Origin: Alphaproteobacteria bacterium
GTDB taxonomy: Bacteria; Pseudomonadota; Alphaproteobacteria; Rhodospirillales; Rhodospirillaceae
Direction of reading: 5' to 3'
Assembly: GCA_030604885.1 (NCBI GenBank)
Contig: JAUVUZ010000027.1
Coordinates: 1-36,990 of the forward strand
DNA: 36,990 nucleotides
Positions 26,844 through 34,218 of this stretch are shown one piece after another (position 1 is the stretch's first letter; the number at the start of each line of letters is the position of its first letter). The notes beneath the pieces were generated by a model. That model saw only the letters and a list, made by a program, of their open reading frames with translations, had not been told where the DNA came from and did no database searches. Position numbers and translations under genes: made by a program.

Positions 26844-26862
26844 CCCCCGGCTCGACCGGGGG
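26844..26862. repeat. Second palindromic repeat downstream of mgtE
   Basis: CCCCCGG and its complement enclose CTCGA, followed by GTCCATGCC. This sequence type is a common dispersed intergenic palindrome in alphaproteobacteria. It could also act as a hairpin at the 3' end of the mgtE transcript, 35 bases past the stop. Confidence 0.55.
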
Positions 26863-26897
26863 TCCATGCCTCCGCGGGGAAGGCCTCCGAACCCCCC

Positions 26898-28331
26898 TCA
26901 GAGCAGGAACGCGGTGGCGAGGCCGAGGAAGGCGAAGAAGCCGAGGCTGTCGGTGATCGCGGTGAGGAACACGCCCGACGCCACCGCCGGGTCGATCTTC
27001 AGGCGGTCGAGGGCGAGGGGCACGAGAATCCCCACCAGCGCCGCGATCGTCAGGTTGATCACCATCGCGCAGCCGAGCACCACGCCGATGGTGGCGTGGC
27101 CGAACCAGACGTAGGAAATCGTTCCCGCCAGAACCGCGAACACCATGCCGTTGGTGAAGCCCACCGCCAGCTCCTTGCCGATCACCCGGCGGGCGTTGCC
27201 GGGGGTCAGCTCCTTCATCGCCAGGGCGCGCACGGTCACGGTGAGGGTCTGGGTTCCGGCGTTGCCGCCCATCCCCGCCACCACCGGCATCAGCACCGCC
27301 AGCGCCACCACCGCCTCGATCGTCGCCTCGAACAGGCCGATCACCGAGGCCGCCAGCATCGCCGTGCCGAGGTTGATGAACAGCCAGGTGAAGCGCGCCC
27401 GCACCGTGCCCCACACCGCGCGGAAAATGTCGGAATCCTTCACGCCGCCGAGGCGCAGCATGTCGTCCTCGGCCTCCTCGTCGATGACGTCGACGATGTC
27501 GTCCACGGTGATGCGGCCGATCAGGCGCCCTTCCGCGTCCACCACCATCGCCGACACCCAATCCCGGTCGCGGAAGGTCATCGCCACTTCCTCCCGGTCC
27601 ATCGCCGCGGGGATCGGCTCCACGTCCTCGTCGACGATCTCGCGGATCGGCGTCTCGGGCGCCGCGCGCAGCAGCCGGGCGGTGGAAACCCGGCCGATGG
27701 GGTGGTGGCGCAGGTCCACCACGAACACCTCGTAGAACTCGTCGGGCAGCTCCTCGGCGGTGGTGCGGATATATTGCAGCGTGTCGGCCACCGACCAGAA
27801 ATCCGGCACCGCGATCATCTCGCGCTGCATCATGCGGCCGGCGGAATACTCGGGGTAGCCCAGCGCCTGCTCGATCACCGCCCGGTCCGCCGCGGGCAGC
27901 GCCTGGATCACCCGGCGGCGCTCGTCGTCGTCGAGCTGCTCGATCACCGCCACCGCGTCGTCGGAGTCCATCGCCTCCACCGCCGCAGCGATGCCCTGCA
28001 CGCCCAGCACCCCCACCACCTGGTCGCGCACCTCCTCGTCGAGCGCGGGCAGGATGTCCGGGTCGATGTCCTTGCCCAGCGCCAGCACCAGCTGGGCGCG
28101 GTCGTCGGGCTGCATGCGGTCGAGGATGTCCGCCGCGTCGGCGTAATGCTGGTCGAGCACCAGCTCGCGCGCGCGGGTCATGTCGCCGTCGGCGATCGCC
28201 TCGGTGATCAGGCGCAGCAGCACGTCGATGAAATTCTCGTCGGGGAAGGCCTCCTCGATGTCGAGGGCGGCGGCGCGCGCCTCGATCTCGGCGGTCTCGG
28301 GGGAGGTCTTCGGCGGTTGTTCGGGCGTCAT
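26898..28331 (-). CDS. mgtE: Magnesium transporter MgtE
   Basis: The 477-residue protein has the full MgtE layout. There is an acidic N domain rich in helical repeats (about 20-150), then two CBS domains (about 155-280, including IGRVSTARLLRAAPETPI and IGRITVDDIVDVIDEEAEDD). A connecting helix and a five-helix membrane domain follow, with the pore signature MPVVAGMGGNAGTQTLTV. MgtE is a gated Mg2+ channel in which the acidic cytosolic domains sense intracellular Mg2+. GGAGGTGAGG precedes the ATG at 28331, so the upstream in-frame ATG at 28373 is rejected. Two palindromic repeats follow its 3' end. Confidence 0.96.
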   Translation of the reverse strand: MTPEQPPKTSPETAEIEARAAALDIEEAFPDENFIDVLLRLITEAIADGDMTRARELVLDQHYADAADILDRMQPDDRAQLVLALGKDIDPDILPALDEEVRDQVVGVLGVQGIAAAVEAMDSDDAVAVIEQLDDDERRRVIQALPAADRAVIEQALGYPEYSAGRMMQREMIAVPDFWSVADTLQYIRTTAEELPDEFYEVFVVDLRHHPIGRVSTARLLRAAPETPIREIVDEDVEPIPAAMDREEVAMTFRDRDWVSAMVVDAEGRLIGRITVDDIVDVIDEEAEDDMLRLGGVKDSDIFRAVWGTVRARFTWLFINLGTAMLAASVIGLFEATIEAVVALAVLMPVVAGMGGNAGTQTLTVTVRALAMKELTPGNARRVIGKELAVGFTNGMVFAVLAGTISYVWFGHATIGVVLGCAMVINLTIAALVGILVPLALDRLKIDPAVASGVFLTAITDSLGFFAFLGLATAFLL

Positions 28332-28433
28332 CCTCACCTCCGGAACCTCGGGGAAACCACGACGGAAAAGCACTCTGCCAAGATAGGCCCTTTCGCCGGA
28401 CGTGAAAGGGTTTTCGCGGCACTTTCAAAGCAA

Positions 28434-28463
28434 AAGCCCGCGGCGGGATCCGCCGACGGGCTT
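28434..28463 (-). terminator. Terminator downstream of tRNA-Leu
   Basis: An AAGCCCG stem (28434-28440 with 28457-28463) is extended by GGCGG/CCGCC inside the loop and flanked by a T-rich TTGCTTT on the exit side for leftward transcription. It begins 17 bases after the 3' end of the tRNA. Confidence 0.7.
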
Positions 28464-28479
28464 TGCTTTTCGAAGATAG

Positions 28480-28566
28480 TGGTGCGGTCGAGAAGACTCG
28501 AACTTCCACCCGTGTTACCGGACAGCGACCTCAACGCTGCGCGTCTACCAATTCCGCCACGACCGC
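28480..28566 (-). tRNA. tRNA-Leu (GAG anticodon)
   Basis: The 87-base gene folds as a class II tRNA. The acceptor arms are GCGGTCG and CGACCGC, and the D arm carries GGCGGAATTGGTAGACGC. The anticodon stem CAGCG/CGCTG has the loop TTGAGGT, giving anticodon GAG for CUC and CUU leucine codons. A long variable arm and the T arm with TTCGAGT follow. The discriminator A and a genomically encoded CCA end it at 28480. A terminator follows. Confidence 0.95.
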
Positions 28567-28693
28567 ATTCTCTTTCGGCGTCCGCTCCGCTATTTTCATC
28601 GCGGGGGTTGCCCTCGGAGGAGTGGTGAAATACCAAATCCCCCAGGCCCTGTCCAGGACCCTTTTTCGATTTTCGTGCTTTTTGGATGCGTCG

Positions 28694-29398
28694 ATGCCTT
28701 CCGTGCCCGCCGAACTCGCCCAACCCCTGATCCCGCAACCGGAATCCGCCCTGCCCTTCGCCGTGGAGTGGCTCCGCTCGGCGGCCCCGGCGCCCTATCC
28801 CGCCGCCGTCGATTTCATGGAAACCCGCGCCGCCGAAATCCGCGCGGGCACCGCCCCGGCCGCCGTGTGGCTGGTGGAACACCCGCCCCTCTACACCGCC
28901 GGAACCTCCGCCGACCCGCGCGACCTGCTGGCGCCCGACCGCTTCCCGGTGTTCCAGAGCGGCCGCGGCGGGCAATACACCTACCACGGCCCGGGCCAGC
29001 GGGTGATCTACCCGATGCTCGACCTCAAACGCCTCGGCGGCGACGTGCGCCTGTTCGTCCACACCCTCGAAGCCTGGGCGATCGCCGCCCTCGCCACCTT
29101 CGGCGTGACCGCCGAAACCCGCCCCGACCGCGTCGGCCTGTGGGTGCGGCGCGGCGGTAACCGCGAGGACAAGATCGGCGCCATCGGCGTGCGCGTCCGC
29201 CGCTGGGTCTCCTTCCACGGCATGGCCCTCAACGTCAACCCCACCCTCTCCCACTTCACCGGCATCGTCCCCTGCGGCATCTCCGACCACGGCGTCACCA
29301 GCCTCGCCGACCTCGGCATCGACGCCAGCCTCGCCGACCTCGACGCCGCCCTGATCGCCACCTTCCCCACCACGTTCGCACCCCTGGCAGGGCGGTGA
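28694..29398 (+). CDS. lipB: Octanoyltransferase LipB (lipoate biosynthesis)
   Basis: The 234-residue enzyme transfers octanoate from acyl carrier protein to lipoyl domains, the first step of lipoate synthesis. It has [12 protein letters not shown] (61-72), [15 protein letters not shown] (90-104), the catalytic lysine at about 160 in [20 protein letters not shown], and the catalytic cysteine at about 194 in [14 protein letters not shown]. The ATG at 28694 is where the family normally begins, though the ribosome site is weak. It runs convergently into the LysE-type gene with a seven-base gap. lipA is not in the window. Confidence 0.95.
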   Translation: MPSVPAELAQPLIPQPESALPFAVEWLRSAAPAPYPAAVDFMETRAAEIRAGTAPAAVWLVEHPPLYTAGTSADPRDLLAPDRFPVFQSGRGGQYTYHGPGQRVIYPMLDLKRLGGDVRLFVHTLEAWAIAALATFGVTAETRPDRVGLWVRRGGNREDKIGAIGVRVRRWVSFHGMALNVNPTLSHFTGIVPCGISDHGVTSLADLGIDASLADLDAALIATFPTTFAPLAGR

Positions 29399-29405
29399 GC
29401 GAGCC

Positions 29406-30026
29406 TCACACGGCGCGCTCCACCGCGTTGACCAGCATCAGGACGCCGAGACCGGCGAGGGCGAGCGCCGAGATCCGATGGCTGATGCCGATCAGCCCGG
29501 CGCCGAAGCGCACCCGGCATTGCGCCACCAGCATCACCAGGATCACCCACCAGCCGATCGAGCCGATGAACACGCCCGCCGCCAGCAGCGGCGCAACCTC
29601 GGGATCGCCCATGTCGGCGAGCGCCGGAAACGCCGCCGCGAGCAGCACGATCGTCGACGGATTGGTGAGGCCGAAGGCAATGGCGCTGACATAGGCGCAG
29701 ATCAGGCAGACCCGCTCCACCGCGCAGGAGCCGCCCGGCGGCGCCGACCGGCGGAACGCCCGCAGCGCGAACCAGAACAACACCAGCGCCGACACCAGGG
29801 AAAACGCGCGGGTGCTGTCGTCGAGCCAGGCCCGCGCCGCGACCCCGAAACCGAGAACCGCGAGAAAACTGTAGAACAGATGAACGGTCGCCGCACCGAA
29901 ACCGGTGGCGAGGCCCGACCGGGGGCCGAGCGACAGGGTGCGGTTGATGCAGAGCACTCCCATCGGACCGATCGGCACCGCGACCGCGAGGCCGATGCCG
30001 ATCCCCTGGACGATCGCCGAAGCCAT
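29406..30026 (-). CDS. LysE-family amino acid exporter
   Basis: The 206-residue inner-membrane protein has six hydrophobic helices. It opens with the LysE/RhtB signature GIGLAVAVPIGPMGVLCINRTLSLGPRSGLATGFGAA and includes LTNPSTIVLLAAAFPAL in the middle. The family exports amino acids or their analogues. GAGGG stands eight bases before the ATG at 30026; the longer open frame to 30167 has no ribosome site and is proline-rich filler. It lies 272 bases downstream of the UTRA-type regulator gene on the same strand, with an inverted repeat between them. Substrate unknown. Confidence 0.92.
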   Translation of the reverse strand: MASAIVQGIGIGLAVAVPIGPMGVLCINRTLSLGPRSGLATGFGAATVHLFYSFLAVLGFGVAARAWLDDSTRAFSLVSALVLFWFALRAFRRSAPPGGSCAVERVCLICAYVSAIAFGLTNPSTIVLLAAAFPALADMGDPEVAPLLAAGVFIGSIGWWVILVMLVAQCRVRFGAGLIGISHRISALALAGLGVLMLVNAVERAV

Positions 30027-30205
30027 GGCCGCGCCCTCAACCACGGGACGCCCGAGGCCGCGCCTCGGAGCGGGGGGCGCGGCGGCCGCCGGAGCGGGCC
30101 GCGGCGTTGGGGACGCCGAACCGAAACCTGCCGAAGGACATTTCGAGCCTCCTCGCCGGACACTCATCCGCCGCGGCCCGGTGCGCGGACTCCCTGCGGC
30201 GGCTC

Positions 30206-30242
30206 TTTGGACTGGTTATGGACCTTCCTATCACAGTCCAAA
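30206..30242. promoter_or_regulatory. Perfect 9-bp inverted repeat upstream of the LysE-type gene
   Basis: TTTGGACTG (30206-30214) and CAGTCCAAA (30234-30242) are exact reverse complements separated by 19 bases. They lie about 180 bases before the exporter start and 57 bases past the stop of the UTRA-type regulator. On the minus strand the arm overlaps a TTGGAC hexamer with TAACCA 17 bases away, a possible promoter. It is a candidate operator; the binding protein is unknown. Confidence 0.45.
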
Positions 30243-30298
30243 GGAGCCTGTCCAGGGCATTTCGGCTTTGCGGGGAGGGAGGCGCGGACGCGCCCGGG

Positions 30299-31129
30299 TC
30301 AGGCTTCGAGTCTCAGGCGGTAAGTGTAGGCGTCGCCGCGAAACAGGCCTTCGACGTATTCGAGCATCAGTTCCCGGCGGACGTAGCTGCTGCGCTTGAT
30401 CAGCAGGCAGGGCTGCGGCTCGGCGAAGCCGAAGATCGCGCACTCCTGCGGATTCGGGGCGGCGGCCTCGATGGTCTGGTCGCAGTAGGACAGCGACAGG
30501 CCATGCTCCGCCAATTGCGCGTAGATCGAGCCGAAGATGTCGGCGTGCTCCAGGAACGGCGCGGCCTCCAGGCTGTACCACGCGGTTTCCACCGACATCG
30601 GCACGTCGTCGCCGAGGCGGACGCGGACGAGCTTGAGGAAACGCGCGGTCGAGGGCAGCCCGAACAGCGACGCGAGCGAGCGGTCGCTGAAAATTCCGTG
30701 GTCGAGGACCCGGGTCGAGGGCTTGCGCCCCATCTCCTGCATTTCCTGGGTGAACCCCTTGAGGCGGTCCATGCCCGGCACCAGCCGCGCGCCATGCCCG
30801 GCGACCACCGAGCCGTGGCGGCCGTGCGAGCGGATCAGCCGCCGCTCCCGCAGCGCGTCGTAGGCGCGCTGCACCGTCGCGCGGCTGACGCCGAGACTCC
30901 CCGCGAGATGGCGCTCGGCCGGAAGCGTGGCGCCGTTGGCGAGCTTGCCGTCGGCGATCAGCGCCGCGAGCTGGTCCTCGATCTGCTGATAGAGGGGCAA
31001 CGCGGTGTCGTTCCGCAGGCGCAGGATCGCGGCGAGCGGCGGCAGGCCCGGCATCGTGTCGGCGGGAAGCGCCGCACCCGCGGCGGAATTCGTCGACTCT
31101 CCCGACGTTCGGGTTGGTTTTCTCGACAT
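30299..31129 (-). CDS. GntR/HutC-family regulator with UTRA domain
   Basis: The 276-residue regulator has a GntR winged helix (about residues 42-112) with YQQIEDQLAALIADGKLANG and LPAERHLAGSLGVSRATVQRAYDAL. A UTRA ligand-binding domain of the HutC type follows (about 120-276), with LKLVRVRLGDDVPMSVETAWY and ending LEYVEGLFRGDAYTYRLRLEA. Such proteins sense sugars, sugar phosphates or amino acid derivatives. The gene is divergent, by 63 bases, from a PfkB kinase gene, with a perfect palindrome between, so control of the kinase is likely. A 30-residue polar N-terminal extension precedes the winged helix. Confidence 0.92.
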   Translation of the reverse strand: MSRKPTRTSGESTNSAAGAALPADTMPGLPPLAAILRLRNDTALPLYQQIEDQLAALIADGKLANGATLPAERHLAGSLGVSRATVQRAYDALRERRLIRSHGRHGSVVAGHGARLVPGMDRLKGFTQEMQEMGRKPSTRVLDHGIFSDRSLASLFGLPSTARFLKLVRVRLGDDVPMSVETAWYSLEAAPFLEHADIFGSIYAQLAEHGLSLSYCDQTIEAAAPNPQECAIFGFAEPQPCLLIKRSSYVRRELMLEYVEGLFRGDAYTYRLRLEA

Positions 31130-31157
31130 CGCTTCCCATCCTGCTTCCTAGGGGGTT

Positions 31158-31167
31158 CGCACGTGCG
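31158..31167. promoter_or_regulatory. Perfect palindrome between the UTRA regulator and the kinase gene
   Basis: CGCACGTGCG is a perfect 10-base palindrome in the centre of the 63-base divergent gap. It is a plausible operator for the adjacent GntR/HutC-type regulator, judged by position only; in GC-rich DNA such short palindromes also arise by chance. Confidence 0.35.
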
Positions 31168-31192
31168 GCAACCAGAGTAGCAGGGTTTCCAA

Positions 31193-32134
31193 ATGCCCGA
31201 AGCAGCGTCGATGTTCGTGATGGGGAGTTTCGTCGCGGCGTGCACGGTCAAGGTGCCGCGCTTTCCGGAGCCGGGCGAGTCGCTGGCGGCGGAAGCCTTC
31301 ACCCTGGAGGCCGGCGGCAAGGGCCTCAACCTCGCGGTCGGCAGCCGCCGCCTCGGCGCGACGGTCGACGGGCTGATCGCCGTCGGGTCCGACCCCCTGG
31401 CGGCGCTGGCCGAGGCGGCGCTGGCCGAAGCCGGGTTGCCGCTCGGGATGTTGCGCCGCTTCCCCGGCCCTTCGGGCGCGGGCACGGGCTTCACCGACGG
31501 GAACGGCGAGAATTGCCTCGCCGTGCACGCCGGAGCCAACGCGCGGCTCTCGCCCGAGGACGTGCAAGCGGTGGCGCCGCGGTTGCGCCGGGCGCGCCTG
31601 GTCCTCGCCCAGTTCGAAATCGGCGATCCGGCGATCGCCGCCGCCTTCGCGGCGGCGCGGGAGGGCGGCGCGGTGACCATCCTCAACCCTTCGCCGTTCC
31701 GGCGCCTCGACGAGGCGATCCTCAGGAACACCCGGATCCTGGTGGTCAATCGCGTCGAAGCCGCGCGGCTCGAACGCGACCTCGGCCTCGCCCGGTCGCC
31801 GCCCGGCGACGCGGAGACCCTGCGCCCGCTCGCCGAGGCGATGGCCGCGCGGGGCGTCGAGACCCTGGTGGTGACGATGGGAGACTCCGGCGCGGTGGCC
31901 TTCCACCCGCCCGGCCGCGTGACGCGCCAACCGGCGTTTCCGGTCGCGCCCGTCGACACGCTCGGCGCGGGCGACGCGTTCACCGCGGCGTTCGCCGCCG
32001 CGATGCTGGAGCGCCTGCCGTTCGAAACCTGCATGCGCCGGGGCGCGGCGGCGGGCGCGCTCGCGACCACCCGCCTCGGCGTGCTGAACGCGCTGCCGAC
32101 CCGGGAAGCCCTGGCCGCGGTTCTCGGGGAGTGA
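31193..32134 (+). CDS. PfkB/ribokinase-family carbohydrate kinase
   Basis: The 313-residue kinase phosphorylates a sugar or nucleoside; the exact substrate is not evident. It shows the N-terminal family motif AGGKGLNLAVGSRRLGA (40-56) and the second PfkB signature DTLGAGDAFTAAFAAAM (about 258-274), with the catalytic Asp in GAGD. It resembles ribokinase. The ribosome site before the ATG at 31193 is weak; ATG at 31211 is an alternative. It is divergent from the UTRA-type regulator and convergent with purU (18-base gap). Confidence 0.92.
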   Translation: MPEAASMFVMGSFVAACTVKVPRFPEPGESLAAEAFTLEAGGKGLNLAVGSRRLGATVDGLIAVGSDPLAALAEAALAEAGLPLGMLRRFPGPSGAGTGFTDGNGENCLAVHAGANARLSPEDVQAVAPRLRRARLVLAQFEIGDPAIAAAFAAAREGGAVTILNPSPFRRLDEAILRNTRILVVNRVEAARLERDLGLARSPPGDAETLRPLAEAMAARGVETLVVTMGDSGAVAFHPPGRVTRQPAFPVAPVDTLGAGDAFTAAFAAAMLERLPFETCMRRGAAAGALATTRLGVLNALPTREALAAVLGE

Positions 32135-32152
32135 CGCCCCCGCCCCCGGAGG

Positions 32153-33058
32153 TTACTTCAGCACCACCGTGCGGCCGTCGTTGAGGAAGACGCGGCGGTG
32201 GATGTGGTCGCGGACGGCGCGGGCGAGGACGCGGCTTTCGATTTCGCGGCCGATGCTGACGAGGCGTTCCGGGGTGTAGGTATGGTCGACGCGTTCGACC
32301 TCCTGGTCGATGATCGGGCCTTCGTCGAGGTCGGAGGTGACGTAGTGGGCGGTGGCTCCGACGATCTTGACGCCGCGGCTGTGGGCCTGGTGGTAGGGCT
32401 TGGCGCCCTTGAAGCCGGGCAGGAAGGAGTGGTGGATGTTGATGACGCGGCCCGGCAGGCGGGTGCAGACCTCGGGCGAGAGGATTTGCATGTAGCGCGC
32501 CAGCACCACCAGGTCGATGGCCTCGCGGTCGATCAGGTCGAGCAGGGCCTTTTCCTGTTTCGCCTTGGTGTCCTTGGCGAGCGGCAGGTGGACGAACGGG
32601 ATGCCGTGCCACTCGACCAGGGGGCGGAGGTCGTCGTGGTTGGAGACCACCGCCGGGATGTCCATGTCGAGTTCGCCGATGCGGTGGCGGTAGAGCAGGT
32701 CCTGGAGGCAGTGGTCGGCCTTGGAGACCATCAGCAGCACGCGCGAGCGGCGGCTGGAGGGGGTGACGTCGATGGTCATGTCGCGGCGCACGCGGCAGAA
32801 CTCCAGCGCCGCGTCCACCACCCGCTTGGCGTGGGGTTCGGCGGGAATCTCGAACTCGCAGCGCATGAAGAAGCGGCCGGTCGAGGGGTCCGAGTAGGTG
32901 GCCGATTCGGTGACGTTGGCGTTGCAGTCGGCGAGGGCCTTGGTGACGGTGGCGATCACGCCGATGCCGTCGGCGCAGCGCACGGTCATGATGAAATGGT
33001 CGGTGCCGGGGGAGGTGTTGCCCACGGCGTCGGGGGCGGTCGCGGTGTTCAGCGTCAA
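32153..33058 (-). CDS. purU: Formyltetrahydrofolate deformylase PurU
   Basis: The 301-residue enzyme hydrolyses 10-formyl-THF to formate and THF. An N-terminal ACT domain (about 20-95) starts at HFIMTVRCADGIGVIATVTKAL. The formyltransferase-fold catalytic domain has INIHHSFLPGFKGAKPYHQA, with the Asn and His of the active site, and TSDLDEGPIIDQEV with the catalytic Asp. The proposed start is TTG at 33058, behind AAGGA; it gives a short extra N-terminal tail compared with the usual 280-290 residues. The first in-frame ATG lies inside the ACT domain. It follows the acylphosphatase gene by 29 bases. Confidence 0.95.
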   Translation of the reverse strand: MTLNTATAPDAVGNTSPGTDHFIMTVRCADGIGVIATVTKALADCNANVTESATYSDPSTGRFFMRCEFEIPAEPHAKRVVDAALEFCRVRRDMTIDVTPSSRRSRVLLMVSKADHCLQDLLYRHRIGELDMDIPAVVSNHDDLRPLVEWHGIPFVHLPLAKDTKAKQEKALLDLIDREAIDLVVLARYMQILSPEVCTRLPGRVINIHHSFLPGFKGAKPYHQAHSRGVKIVGATAHYVTSDLDEGPIIDQEVERVDHTYTPERLVSIGREIESRVLARAVRDHIHRRVFLNDGRTVVLK

Positions 33059-33087
33059 CTCAGGTCGTCCTTGCGAAAAAGAACCGG

Positions 33088-33378
33088 TCAGGCGGTGGGG
33101 CGGACCTCGAAGCCGTCGAGCGGCGGCTCCGCCGGGATCGGCTCGACGCGCACCGCCTGCACGCGGGCGGCGGGCGGGCCGTCCCAGCAGGCGGCGATGA
33201 TCGCCTCGACCGTGGCGGAGGGGCCTTCGAACACCGCCTCGACGCTGCCGTCGCGGCGGTTGCGCACCCATCCGGCGAGGCCGCGGGCGGCCGCCTGCTC
33301 CCGGGTCCAGGCGCGGTACCAGACGCCCTGGACCTTGCCTTCGACCGTCACGCGGACTCGCAGGGTGTCGTCATCCAT
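33088..33378 (-). CDS. acyP: Acylphosphatase
   Basis: The 96-residue protein is a complete acylphosphatase, which hydrolyses acyl phosphates such as carbamoyl- or acetyl-phosphate. The motif GKVQGVWYRAWTREQAAARGL contains the catalytic Arg near residue 22, and GWVRNRRDGSVEAVFEG contains the catalytic Asn near 40. The start follows GAGG at suitable spacing. It lies between the ATP12 chaperone and purU in a leftward group. Confidence 0.95.
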   Translation of the reverse strand: MDDDTLRVRVTVEGKVQGVWYRAWTREQAAARGLAGWVRNRRDGSVEAVFEGPSATVEAIIAACWDGPPAARVQAVRVEPIPAEPPLDGFEVRPTA

Positions 33379-33450
33379 CGCCCGTACCTCGTCGCCTTAC
33401 CCCGGCGCGGGCCGGAGTTTGCCCCAATTCCCGCCCCGCTCCAAGCGTTT

Positions 33451-34197
33451 TCAGGGTCGCGCGGCGGCCAGCGCGGCGAAGCGCGCGGCGGCCTCCGCCT
33501 CCGCCGCGAGGGCGGCGGCGCGGCGGGTCGCCTCGGCGTCCTCGCCCCATTGCGCGGCCTGGTGGGTTTCGTCGAGGCGGGAGGCGGCGAACGCCTCGGC
33601 CGCCGCCAGCCGCCCGGCGAGCACCGCCAGCGCCAGCACCGCCGAGCCGTAGACCCCGGCGAGGGCGTGGAGCGCGGCGAGGCGCCAGGGGTCGCACGCC
33701 GCCCCGGCGGCGCGCACCGCCGCCAGCGACTCTTCCGGCTGTTCGATGGCGACGATGCCGTGGGTGACGCGCAGGCGCGCGCCGTGCTCGGCCTCCGCCC
33801 AGTCGAGCAGCGGCTGCCAGGCTTCCGCCTGGGCCGCCGCGAGCGAGGCGGGCCACTCGGCGCGGTAGCAGAGGAGATCGGCGGCGGCGAAGGCGCAGAA
33901 GCTCTCGACCACCGCCGGCGCGGTGTCGGCGACGCCGTCGATGACGGTGTTGGCGAGCTGGGTGAACGGCATGCGCGCCGGGTCGATCTCGTCGGCCTGG
34001 GCCTGCCATTCGGCGGCGACGGCCGCCGCCAGCGCCCGGCTCGGCAGGGCGAGCGCCCTGCGCTTCGGGGTTTTCAGCGGACGGCCGTCGAGGGCGACGC
34101 CGAACCCGGCCGCGCCCTCGGTGACGGTCGCCTCGGCGTAGAAACGCTTCGGCTTCGGCGGCCGCAGCGCGGCCGCCTTGCGGATTTTGTCCCCCAT
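33451..34197 (-). CDS. ATP12-family F1-ATPase assembly chaperone
   Basis: The 248-residue protein matches the ATP12 family, found in mitochondria and alphaproteobacteria, which helps assemble the alpha subunit into F1-ATPase. Landmarks are KRFYAEATV, the GFGVALDGRPLKTPKRRALALP stretch (about 32-53), EWQAQADEIDPARMPFTQLANT, and later SCY-like ADLLCYRAEWPASL and WQPLLDWAEAEHGA. GGGGGAG precedes the ATG. It begins 21 bases after the AsmA gene on the same strand. It supports the alphaproteobacterial assignment. Confidence 0.93.
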   Translation of the reverse strand: MGDKIRKAAALRPPKPKRFYAEATVTEGAAGFGVALDGRPLKTPKRRALALPSRALAAAVAAEWQAQADEIDPARMPFTQLANTVIDGVADTAPAVVESFCAFAAADLLCYRAEWPASLAAAQAEAWQPLLDWAEAEHGARLRVTHGIVAIEQPEESLAAVRAAGAACDPWRLAALHALAGVYGSAVLALAVLAGRLAAAEAFAASRLDETHQAAQWGEDAEATRRAAALAAEAEAAARFAALAAARP

Positions 34198-34218
34198 CGC
34201 TCCCCCTTCTCCTTCAAC

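Noticed and set aside
30027-30167. N-terminal extension of the LysE-type protein to 30167
   Set aside because: It adds 47 Pro/Ala/Gly/Arg-rich residues before the first membrane helix and lacks a ribosome site, while ATG at 30026 has one.
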